DNA from: Paracoccus benzoatiresistens
GTDB lineage: Bacteria > Pseudomonadota > Alphaproteobacteria > Rhodobacterales > Rhodobacteraceae
Assembly (NCBI RefSeq): GCF_026913015.1
Contig: NZ_JAPTYD010000032.1
Span: forward strand, 1 to 39,201
Direction: 5' to 3'
DNA: 39,201 nucleotides
The notes beneath the pieces were generated by a model. It made no database searches. It was not told the origin of the DNA and worked only from the letters and a program-made list of their open reading frames with translations. How positions within the stretch are numbered: the first letter of the stretch is position 1; every line of letters begins with the position of its first letter. The position numbers and the translations under genes are program-made. This document shows positions 24,389-32,060 of this stretch, in pieces.

Positions 24389-25927
24389 ATGAACGGGGCG
24401 GAAAGCGTTGTGCGCAGCCTGCATGCTGCGGGAACCGAGGTGTGCTTCGCCAATCCGGGCACCTCCGAGATGCAGTTCGTTGATGCGCTTGACCGCACCC
24501 GGTTGATGCGCTGCGTGCTGGGCTTGTTCGAAGGCGTGGTGACTGGCGCGGCCGACGGTTATGCGCGGATGGCGCGCAAGCCTGCCGCGACGTTGCTGCA
24601 CCTGGCGCCGGGCTTTGCCAATGGCGCGGCCAACCTGCACAACGCCCGCAAGGCGCGCAGCCCGGTCTTGAACCTGGTGGGCGAGCATGCCGTGCGGCAC
24701 TTGGACTATGACGCGCCGCTGTCAGCCGACATCGCGGGCGCAGCGGCGCCCTTCTCGGACTGGGTCAGGACCGGGACATCGGCTGCGACCCTCGCGCGGG
24801 ATGCGATGGCGGGATGGGCCGCGGCCTCGTCCCATCCGGGCGCGGTGGCGACACTGATCCTGCCCGCCGACTTGGGCTGGGACGAAGGCGGCGTCATCGC
24901 CCCACCGCCCGCCCCCGCCGGGCCCCGCGCCATCGCGGAAAGCGCCCTTGGTCAGGCGGCGCAGGCCCTGGGGGCGGGGGCGCTGCTGCTGGTCGGCGGC
25001 ACGGTAATGGAGGATCCGGCGGCCCTGGCACTTGCGGCGGGCATCGCGCAGGCGACAGGCGCCACGCTGATGGCCCCCGGGTCGAACCGCCGGGTCGAGA
25101 TGGGGACTGGCCTGCCCGCCATCGCGCGCGTCCCCTATCCCATCGACATGGCGATCGAGACCCTGTCGCGCTTCGACCGCGCCGTCCTGGTCGAGGCGGT
25201 CGAGCCGGTGGCCTTCTTTGCCTATCCCGGCCGCCCCAGCCTGCTGCTGCCGCCCGAATGCCGGGTGACGACGCTGGCGGCGCGCGATCAGGACGGCCCT
25301 TCTGCCCTGGCCGCCCTGGCCGATCTGCTGGGCGCGCGGCCCTGGCGGGGAACCGACGCGCCCCGCCCCCTGCCCCCGCAGGCCGGTCCCCTGGACGACG
25401 CCGCGCTGTCGCTGGCAATCGCCTCGGCCCTGCCGGAGGGTGGGATCGTCATCGACGAGGGGATCACCCGGGCGCGCGGCGTGGGCAGCCTTGCCGCCGG
25501 GGCGCCGCGGCTGTCCTGGCTGTCGATCACCGGCGGGTCGATCGGTATCGGCGTGCCCCTGGCGGCGGGGGCGGCGGTCGCATGTCCCGACCGCCCGGTC
25601 GTGGCGCTGCAGGCGGATGGATCGGCCATGTACACGCTGCAGGGCCTCTGGACCCAAGCGCGCGAGGGGCTGAACGTCACCACCGTGATCCTGGCCAACC
25701 GCAGCTACGAGATCCTGAAAGGGGAACTGTTCCGCGTCGGCGCCAATCCCGGCCCCACGGCCCTGGACATGCTGGACCTGCGCCGGCCGGACCTGGACTT
25801 CTGCGCCCTGGCCCGCGGCATGGGCGTCCCCGCCGTCCGGGTCGAGGATGCGGCCGAGTTGCGCCGCGCCATCGCGGCATCGGTCCTCGAACCCGGACCC
25901 ATGCTGATCGAGGCGATGCTTGATTAG
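24389..25927 (+). CDS. Thiamine-diphosphate-dependent enzyme (acetolactate synthase/benzoylformate decarboxylase-like)
   Basis: 512 residues with the three-domain layout of ThDP enzymes. The N-terminal pyrimidine-binding domain starts NGAESVVRSLHAAGTEVCFA with NPGTSEMQF and the activating glutamate around residue 48 (VLGLFEGVVTGAADGYARM). The middle domain lies about 185-340. The C-terminal pyrophosphate domain has the metal-binding motif as ADGSAMYTLQGLWTQAREGL ... ILANRSY from about residue 409, with Ala in place of the usual first Gly. ATG 24389 has AAAAGGA just upstream. It is annotated in such genomes as acetolactate-synthase-like, but no small subunit is adjacent and the reaction cannot be told. 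The gene is intact; neighbours on both sides are gene fragments. Confidence 0.82.
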   Translation: MNGAESVVRSLHAAGTEVCFANPGTSEMQFVDALDRTRLMRCVLGLFEGVVTGAADGYARMARKPAATLLHLAPGFANGAANLHNARKARSPVLNLVGEHAVRHLDYDAPLSADIAGAAAPFSDWVRTGTSAATLARDAMAGWAAASSHPGAVATLILPADLGWDEGGVIAPPPAPAGPRAIAESALGQAAQALGAGALLLVGGTVMEDPAALALAAGIAQATGATLMAPGSNRRVEMGTGLPAIARVPYPIDMAIETLSRFDRAVLVEAVEPVAFFAYPGRPSLLLPPECRVTTLAARDQDGPSALAALADLLGARPWRGTDAPRPLPPQAGPLDDAALSLAIASALPEGGIVIDEGITRARGVGSLAAGAPRLSWLSITGGSIGIGVPLAAGAAVACPDRPVVALQADGSAMYTLQGLWTQAREGLNVTTVILANRSYEILKGELFRVGANPGPTALDMLDLRRPDLDFCALARGMGVPAVRVEDAAELRRAIAASVLEPGPMLIEAMLD

Positions 25928-26026
25928 GCCGGCACCGGGAAAGGGGCGCCTGACCCCCGGCCGATTACCTGACGGCCCCTCCGGGTGCTAAGCCGTGACT
26001 TTTGCCCGTCCGTCACTCAAGAAAGG

Positions 26027-26479
26027 ATGACTCAGACCGATGCGCACGGACCGGTCAGGCGCACCGGCCGACATTCCGCGCGCACCCAAGCCCTGCTGCC
26101 AGCCCTTGAACGCCTAGGCCTGATTCCCGAAATGCCTGCCGATCATGGTCATGAATACGCGGCAGCCATCCATCCGACCCACTGCATGGATTTCCTGGGA
26201 TCGGCCTTTCGCCGCTGGCTGGATCTGCCCGGACACGGGCCCGAAGTGCTGTCCAATACCTTCCCGCAGCTTTTCGGCACCGGCAGGCGGCCTCCCTGCC
26301 CGATCTGCTATCTCGACAATGCCGCCATCGCGGCCGAGCGCCTGCGCAGCCGCTTCGCCAATGTGGCGATCCTGGACATCGACGACCATCACGTCGACGG
26401 CATTCAGTCGATCTTCTACGACCACACCGACGTGATCGGCGACTGCCTGGAAGCCTTCCTGTCAGGGCTGGATTCTTGA
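26027..26479 (+). pseudogene. Histone-deacetylase/acetylpolyamine-amidohydrolase family gene with internal deletions
   Basis: 150 codons that read as a shortened class II HDAC-like enzyme (family length about 340). Retained parts in order are ALLPALERLGLIPEMPADHG, YAAAIHPTHCMDFLGSAF, RRWLDLPGHGPEVLSNTFP, then a jump to YLDNAAIAAERLRSRFANVA and ILDIDDHHVDGIQSIFYDHT (family DVDVHHGNGTQxIFY), then a jump to CLEAFLSGLDS, which matches the family C-terminus. The segment with the catalytic PPGHHA histidines and most of the zinc-binding C-terminal half are missing, and the glycine and asparagine of HHGNGT are changed. Both deletions preserve frame. A catalytically dead protein could still be made, but I treat it as a pseudogene. 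ATG 26027 follows GAAAGG. Confidence 0.75.
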
Positions 26480-26494
26480 CCCCGCGCCGACTGC

Positions 26495-27871
26495 TCAGAC
26501 ACCTTCCTCGGCTTCCAGTTCGGCCAGCGATTTCGCGACGATCTCGAACATCTCGTCGGCCTGGGCCCGGGTGATGATCAGGGGCGGGCAGAAGGCCGCG
26601 GCGTCGGTCATGCTGCGCGAGATCAGACCGTTGCGTAGCAGCGCGGCGTTCATCATCGTTCCCAGCCGACCCGGCGTGGCGACCGATTTCGTCGCCTTGT
26701 CCTCGACCAATTCGATGGCCGCGATCAGGCCCACGCCCCGGACCTCGCCCACCAGCGGGCTGGATTTCAGACCCTCCAGCCGGGCGCGGAAATGGGCGCC
26801 CACCTCGCGCGCGTTGGCGACAAGGTCGCGTTCCTCGATGATCGCCAGGTTCTCAAGCGCCACGGCCGCGCCCACGGGATGCCCGCCGGCGGTGAAGCCG
26901 TGCCCGAAGGTGCCGATGCGGTCGCTTTCCTCGGCAATGGGGCCAAAGAAGCGGTCGTTCATCATGATGGCCGAGAAGGGCACATAGCTCGAGGTGATCT
27001 GCTTGGAGAGCACCATCACGTCGGGCCGGATCCCGTAGGTGGTCGAGCCGAACATCTCTCCGGTCCGGCCGAAGCCGCAGATGACCTCGTCGGCGACGAA
27101 CAGGATGTCGTATTTTGCCAGGACCGCCTGGATCTTGTCGAAATAGCCCGTGGGCGGCACGATCACGCCGCCCGCGCCCATGACCGGCTCGGCCCAGAAG
27201 GCCGCGATGGTTTCGGGGCCCTCGCGCAGGATCAGGGTCTCCAGCTCCTCGGCGCAGCGGGTCGCAAATTCTTCCTCGGTCTCGCCGGGCCGCCCTTCGC
27301 GCCAGTAATGCGGAGAGCCGATATGCAGGACCCGGTCCAGAGGCAGGTCGAAGGACCGGTGGTTGTAGGGCAGCCCCGTCAGGCTGGCCGACGCGATCGT
27401 CACGCCGTGATAGCCGCGGATGCGGGCGATGACCTTCTTCTTGTCGGGCTGGCCAAGCGCGTTCGACCGGTACCACACCATCTTCAGGACGGTGTCGTTG
27501 GCCTCGGATCCCGAATTGGTGAAGAAGACCTTCGACATCGGCACGGGCGCGATGTCGATCAGCCTTTCCGCGAAGTCGATGGCGGGGCCGTGGCTCTTGT
27601 GGCCGAAATTGTGATAGAAGGGCAGCTTCTCCATCTGCCGGGTCGCGGCCTCGATCAGGCGCCGTTCCTGGAAGCCGACCCCCACGCTCCACAGCCCGGC
27701 CATGCCCTCGATATAGCGGCGGCCGCTGTTGTCGGTGACATGGATGCCGCTGCCTTCCTCGATGATCATGGGTCCCACGTCCATGTGCCGGCGGGCATTG
27801 GTATAGGCGTGGAAGTGGTTGCGGATGTCGCGTTCCTCGGCGGTGCCGCCGAAGTTGGTAAGGTCGTCCAT
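26495..27871 (-). CDS. Class III PLP-dependent aminotransferase (omega-aminotransferase type)
   Basis: 458 residues, normal length. Signatures include HFHAYTNARRHMDVGPMII and YIEGMAGLWSVGVGF near the start, FFTNSGSEANDTVLKMVWY (phosphate-binding SGSEAN), RGYHGVTIASASLTGL, the cofactor aspartate in ILFVADEVICGFGRTG, and the Schiff-base lysine at position 290 in VLSKQITSSYVPFSA, followed by GHGFTAGGHPVGAAVAL. These mark pyruvate-dependent beta-alanine/polyamine/omega-amino acid aminotransferases. The ATG at 27871 has AGGATC upstream. It is convergent with the HDAC-like pseudogene and divergent from the P1 peptidase. An acetylpolyamine amidohydrolase beside an omega-aminotransferase would suit polyamine catabolism, but that partner is now broken. 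Confidence 0.9.
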   Translation of the reverse strand: MDDLTNFGGTAEERDIRNHFHAYTNARRHMDVGPMIIEEGSGIHVTDNSGRRYIEGMAGLWSVGVGFQERRLIEAATRQMEKLPFYHNFGHKSHGPAIDFAERLIDIAPVPMSKVFFTNSGSEANDTVLKMVWYRSNALGQPDKKKVIARIRGYHGVTIASASLTGLPYNHRSFDLPLDRVLHIGSPHYWREGRPGETEEEFATRCAEELETLILREGPETIAAFWAEPVMGAGGVIVPPTGYFDKIQAVLAKYDILFVADEVICGFGRTGEMFGSTTYGIRPDVMVLSKQITSSYVPFSAIMMNDRFFGPIAEESDRIGTFGHGFTAGGHPVGAAVALENLAIIEERDLVANAREVGAHFRARLEGLKSSPLVGEVRGVGLIAAIELVEDKATKSVATPGRLGTMMNAALLRNGLISRSMTDAAAFCPPLIITRAQADEMFEIVAKSLAELEAEEGV

Positions 27872-28250
27872 GATCGGGATCCTGAAAGGAAATGCAGTAA
27901 GCGGATAGCCTGTTAACCTGCCCGGTGCGGGTCAGGCTGTCCATACCGGATCGCCTTTCCAAAGTTTGACGTCCTGAAAGCTTTCGTGCGGTCACTGACC
28001 AGCAGCCGTCCATAGCAACATCGGCCGGCCTAACGGCTCTGTCGAGACAAGATGGAGTTCAATCGGCAGGCGTAGAGAAGCCCATACACCAGCCGTATAA
28101 TGTTCAACGACATAAGAAAAAATCGGTGATAGTGGAAGAAAGCGATATCGTAGGCCGCCTGCCGGACGCCGGAATTTCGTGCTGTGCTGGGCGGCATCGA
28201 CCATGCCGGACAACTGCGACCAGGATGCATACCTTACACAGGAAGCAAGG
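27872..28250. promoter_or_regulatory. Divergent intergenic region with dyads
   Basis: About 380 bases between the aminotransferase and the P1 peptidase with no convincing gene. It holds a near-perfect dyad CCTGCCCG-GTG-CGGG-T-CAGG at 27917-27936, a perfect palindrome GAAAGCTTTC at 27976-27985, and an AT-rich stretch around 28095-28130. The first dyad sits about 45 bases before the aminotransferase start and is an operator candidate. A minus-strand open frame (28030-28230) has no recognisable motif. Confidence 0.4.
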
Positions 28251-29300
28251 GTGAGACGCAACACTGACAACTTTCCTCTCGCATGCGGCAACCTGCTTCG
28301 CGGTGCGACAAACGGCCTTACCGATATTCCCGGCGTCCTGGTTGGCCATTGCACCTTGCGTAGCGGCGATATCAACACGGGCGTCACGGCGATCCTGCCG
28401 CACGGGGGCAACCTTTTCCGGCGCAAGGTGGCCGCAGCCAGCCACGTGATCAACGGGTTCGGCAAGACCGTCGGGCTTGTGCAGATTGACGAACTTGGCA
28501 CGATCGAGACGCCGATCCTCTTGACCAACACGCTTTCGGTCGCAGCTTGCAGCGCAGCCCTGATCCGCGATGCCTTGGCGCGCAATCCCGAGATCGGCCG
28601 CACCACTTCCACGGTCAACGCCGTGGTCGGCGAATGTAACGACGGTCCCCTCAACGACATCCAAGCGATGGCAGTCACCGAAGACCATGCACGGTCTGCG
28701 CTGGCGGCGGCGCATGGCGGCCCGGTGGAGCAAGGCAGCATCGGGGCCGGCACGGGCATGACATGCTTCGGGTTCAAGGGCGGGATCGGATCGGCCTCGA
28801 GGCGGATTGAGATCGCAAGAGAGGAATTTCACCTGGGCGCGCTTGTCCTGACGAACTTCGGCAGGGCGGGCGACCTGATCCTGCCCGACGGCCGCCGTCC
28901 GTCGCCCCCCGGCGCAGAGGCCGGGACGGCCGAAAAAGGTTCCGTCATCGTGGTGCTGGCCACCGATGTGCCGCTGGAACACCGGCAGTTGAGCCGGGTA
29001 GCCCGCCGGGGCGGTGCGGGACTGGCGCGACTGGGCTCGTTCTGGGGACATGGCAGCGGCGACATCACCATCGCATTTTCGACCGCCAATCCGGTCGATC
29101 ATGACGAGGACCAGGATATCGTCAGCCGGCGCATCCTGAGCGAGAGCCGGATCGACCTGCTTTTCCAGGCTGCGGCGGAAGCCACGCAGGAGGCTGTCCT
29201 GAATTCGATGCTGGCGGTGGACAGGTTCGTCGGCCGGGACGGAACCGTGCGCACGTCCCTGGCCGATTGCCTGGCCGAGGCGGCAGAGCCGTTTTCCTGA
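28251..29300 (+). CDS. P1-family (DmpA-type) self-processing aminopeptidase
   Basis: A 349-residue N-terminal-nucleophile hydrolase of the DmpA/BapA family, which cleaves itself before a serine that becomes the catalytic residue. The processing site is clear: Gly162-Ser163 in EQGSIGAGTGMTCFGFKGGI. The start of the fold, ITDIPGVLVGHCTL-like (TDIPGVLVGH), and VGECNDGPLNDIQ, with the conserved asparagine, are present. I chose GTG 28251 because AGGA lies seven bases upstream and the N-terminus then has the family length; in-frame ATG 28203 is an alternative. Known members release N-terminal D- or L-amino acids or beta-amino acids from short peptides and amides. It leads a row of hydrolases and a peptide importer in this region. 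Confidence 0.87.
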   Translation: MRRNTDNFPLACGNLLRGATNGLTDIPGVLVGHCTLRSGDINTGVTAILPHGGNLFRRKVAAASHVINGFGKTVGLVQIDELGTIETPILLTNTLSVAACSAALIRDALARNPEIGRTTSTVNAVVGECNDGPLNDIQAMAVTEDHARSALAAAHGGPVEQGSIGAGTGMTCFGFKGGIGSASRRIEIAREEFHLGALVLTNFGRAGDLILPDGRRPSPPGAEAGTAEKGSVIVVLATDVPLEHRQLSRVARRGGAGLARLGSFWGHGSGDITIAFSTANPVDHDEDQDIVSRRILSESRIDLLFQAAAEATQEAVLNSMLAVDRFVGRDGTVRTSLADCLAEAAEPFS

Positions 29301-29458
29301 GTTGCGGGCCAGGCTGCATCAACATCGGATCTGGCGATGCCAAGCGGGCCAGGATTCCCTTCAATAACGTGCCTCTGCCCGGCAAACCGATGTTTGTTGA
29401 CAACTGGGACCGTGGAAAGTCCACTCTGCCTGGAATGCAAAATCTGGGGGGATGAACG

Positions 29459-31084
29459 GTGGATACAGCGGATCTGGTGCTGACCGGCGGCGTGGTCTGG
29501 TGCGGGCTGGGAAAGCCCAAGGCCGAAGCCGTGGCGATGCGACAAGGTCGCATCATGGCCATTGGCACCGCAGCGGACATGCGCGGGCTGATCGGCACGG
29601 ATACGCGCGTCATCGACCTTGGTGGACGCTTCGCCATGCCGGGCCTTAACGACGCGCACATGCATCTGCTGCCGGTCGGCATCGCCATGAACCAGGTCGA
29701 TCTGCGCCACGACGCCGCGCCGACGCTGGCTGCGCTGCTGCAGGCCCTGGCATCACGGGCGGCCGTGACGCCCAGGGGCGAATGGGTTCTGGGGCGAGGG
29801 TTCAACCATTTCCTGCTGGATGTTGAACGCTTCCCGCACCGGGATGAACTGGACCAGGCCTGTCCCGACCATCCCTGCTATATCGTGCGCACCGATGGCC
29901 ATTCCGCCGTGGCCAACAGCAGCGCCCTGGCCTTGGCTGGCGTCGACGAGACGACTCCGCAGCCCGAGGGCGGCCTGATAGAGATCCGCGACGGCCGGCT
30001 GACCGGCATGGTCGCCGAGACGGGCCGCGAAGCCTTCGAGGCCGTGTTGCCCCATCCTTCGCTAGACGAAATGGTCGAAGCGATCGAGCAGGCGGGCAGC
30101 CTGATGCTGAGCCATGGCATCACCTCGGTCATGGAGGCCGCGATCGGCTTGCATGCCGGCTGGGACGAGATGCTAGCCTATCGCCGGGCGCATGCCGAGG
30201 GCCGCCTGCCTGTCCGGGTCTATGGCTGCGTGATGGGCGACAAGACGCGTTCCATCCTGCCCAAGGTCATGGCCGAAGGGCTGGCGACGGGCGACGGGGA
30301 CGAGATGTTCCGCATGGGACCTGTCAAAATCTTCACCGACGGCAGCGCCGGATCGAAGACCGCCGCGATGACGCAGGATTACATGGGCGATCCGGGCAAC
30401 AAGGGACTGCTGTGCATTCCCGACCAGGAGGAACTGAATGCAATGGTGCGCCAAGCCCATGACGCGGGCTGGCAGATGGGCATCCATGCCATCGGCGACG
30501 CTGCCATCGAAGAGGTCCTGAACGCCATCGAGGCCGCGCAGGACGCCAACCCCGTCCCAGACCGCCGCCACCGGATCGAGCATTGCGGCTGGCTGCGCCC
30601 CGACCAGATGGATCGGATGGAGCGCCTGCATGTCCTGCCTGTCTCACAGCCCTCGTTCCTCTACTGGTTCGGCGACAACTACGAAACCGTGCTGGAGGCG
30701 AGCCGCATCGCGGCCTCGCACCCGTTCCGCACCTGGATCGAGCGGGGGCTGCATCCCTCGGCCTCGACCGATTGCCCGGTGACCGACATCGACCCCCGCG
30801 CCGTGATCTACAACCTGGTGACCCGCAAGACCCGCACAGGCAAGGTGTTCGGCCCCGAGCATCGTCTGTCCATCGACGAGGCGCTGCACGCCTATACCTG
30901 GGCCTCGGCCTACGCCTCGCACGAGGAGACGCTGAAGGGCCGGCTGGAACCGGGCCAACTGGCCGATATCGCCGTCTTTGACCGCGACCTGACCACCGTC
31001 GCCCCCGAGGCGCTGCTGGGAGCGGTCTGCGAGATGACCCTGCGTGGCGGAGAGGTTGTCTACCAGAAGACCGACAAAGCATGA
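29459..31084 (+). CDS. YtcJ-type amidohydrolase (amidohydrolase-3 family), copy 1
   Basis: 541 residues of the PF07969 group (N-substituted formamide deformylase/YtcJ-like), zinc-dependent TIM-barrel hydrolases with a split beta-sandwich domain. Metal motif His67-x-His69 in GLNDAHMHLLPVG; further family strings are GEWVLGRGFNHF, RTDGHSAVANSSAL, VKIFTDGSAGSKTA, QMGIHAIGDAAI, HRIEHCGWL and STDCPVTDIDP with the catalytic aspartate. The start is GTG 29459 after a GGGGGGA run; the overlapping ATG at 29452 is in another frame. It shares strong identity with the copy at 32061 and with the fragment at 23881. It is probably cytoplasmic, with no signal peptide. The substrate is likely an N-acyl or N-formyl amide but is unknown. 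Confidence 0.87.
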   Translation: MDTADLVLTGGVVWCGLGKPKAEAVAMRQGRIMAIGTAADMRGLIGTDTRVIDLGGRFAMPGLNDAHMHLLPVGIAMNQVDLRHDAAPTLAALLQALASRAAVTPRGEWVLGRGFNHFLLDVERFPHRDELDQACPDHPCYIVRTDGHSAVANSSALALAGVDETTPQPEGGLIEIRDGRLTGMVAETGREAFEAVLPHPSLDEMVEAIEQAGSLMLSHGITSVMEAAIGLHAGWDEMLAYRRAHAEGRLPVRVYGCVMGDKTRSILPKVMAEGLATGDGDEMFRMGPVKIFTDGSAGSKTAAMTQDYMGDPGNKGLLCIPDQEELNAMVRQAHDAGWQMGIHAIGDAAIEEVLNAIEAAQDANPVPDRRHRIEHCGWLRPDQMDRMERLHVLPVSQPSFLYWFGDNYETVLEASRIAASHPFRTWIERGLHPSASTDCPVTDIDPRAVIYNLVTRKTRTGKVFGPEHRLSIDEALHAYTWASAYASHEETLKGRLEPGQLADIAVFDRDLTTVAPEALLGAVCEMTLRGGEVVYQKTDKA

Positions 31085-31129
31085 TCGGCCGTGAAATCGC
31101 GTGCCGTCGCCCTGGTCCGGGCCGGCCGG

Positions 31130-31927
31130 TCACCAAAGGAAACGCAGCGTCCGCAGAACCTCGAACCAATCCTCGCGGGCGAAACGCAGCCTGCGCGGCT
31201 CGGGGTGCTCGACATCAGGGAAGAAGCTGCCGCGATAGGCCTCGGTGGGGGTGCTGAACTCCACCTCGACGTCCCAGCGGGGGGCCAGCGGTGGATGGCT
31301 GCGCAGGGGCAGTTCGGACAGTGCCGCCGTGACGCCCTCGCGGATCAGGTCGCGGGCGCGTGCGGGAGCAACCGAGGACGTGGCGGGCCCGAAGCCCTGG
31401 CTGACCGGCGCCGTCACGATCCCCGGCGCCAGAGCCTTGGCCGCCGCGCAGATTCCGCAATCGCCCGACAGGAACGCCGAAGGCACGCCCAGCGAGGCCG
31501 CGGTCAGCGCGTTCACGGTGAATTCCGAGGCGAGCGTGCCATTGATCGTCAGCCGCATGATCTTGCCGTTGAAGCTGTGCGCCAGCGGATTGCTGTCGGT
31601 GCCGGCGGCGTCGTGATAGCCCGTATAGATTGCAGCCACGCAGTCGCGGTCGATGCCGAACATCATCGAATGGGGATGGCCAGACCAGTCGCGGATGATC
31701 CGCGCCTGCGGCGGCAGGCGGTCCACCAGAAGGTTGCGCCCGGTATGGTGGGCATCCTTGATGACGATCTCGGTCGCACCCGCCTCCAGGGCACCTTCGC
31801 AGGCGGCCACCACTTCGGCCGTCATCAGGTGCTGGAACTCGGCATACTCGGGCTTGTCGCGCTCGGTCTCGGGCCAGCAGGTGATGCCTGCCGTGCCCTC
31901 CATGTCGGCGCTGATAAAGACTTTCAT
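31130..31927 (-). CDS. dppA: M55-family D-aminopeptidase (DppA)
   Basis: 265 residues, matching the size of Bacillus subtilis DppA, a zinc D-aminopeptidase that forms a ring and prefers D-Ala-type peptides. The N-terminus MKVFISADMEGTAGI gives Asp8 and Glu10 as metal ligands, His60 is in IKDAHHTGRN, His105 in YTGYHDAAGT, His117 in NPLAHSFNG and Glu135 in GTLASEFTVNAL, all at or within two positions of the known active-site residues. ATG 31927 follows GGGGAG; an upstream extension is unsupported. It is transcribed against its neighbours, convergent with amidohydrolase copy 1 and divergent from copy 2. With the P1 peptidase and importer it points to D-amino-acid-containing peptides. Confidence 0.92.
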   Translation of the reverse strand: MKVFISADMEGTAGITCWPETERDKPEYAEFQHLMTAEVVAACEGALEAGATEIVIKDAHHTGRNLLVDRLPPQARIIRDWSGHPHSMMFGIDRDCVAAIYTGYHDAAGTDSNPLAHSFNGKIMRLTINGTLASEFTVNALTAASLGVPSAFLSGDCGICAAAKALAPGIVTAPVSQGFGPATSSVAPARARDLIREGVTAALSELPLRSHPPLAPRWDVEVEFSTPTEAYRGSFFPDVEHPEPRRLRFAREDWFEVLRTLRFLW

Positions 31928-31983
31928 ACGTGGCTCCCCGGTCTCCGGCACGGGGTGAGGCTGTGTCCGAGCCAATGAAAAGA

Positions 31984-32011
31984 CAAGGAAGAATTTGCAA
32001 GACTTTCCTTG
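31984..32011. promoter_or_regulatory. Inverted repeat between dppA and amidohydrolase copy 2
   Basis: CAAGGAA at 31984-31990 and TTCCTTG at 32005-32011 form a perfect 7-bp dyad with a 14-base spacer in the 133-base divergent region. TTGCAAGAC (31995-32003) and the related TTGCAGAC (32018-32025) overlap it as a direct repeat. It is a candidate operator controlling dppA and the amidohydrolase-importer operon. Confidence 0.45.
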
Positions 32012-32060
32012 CCATCTTGCAGACAGCGACTAACCTGCCCTGAAATACTTGGGAGGATCA

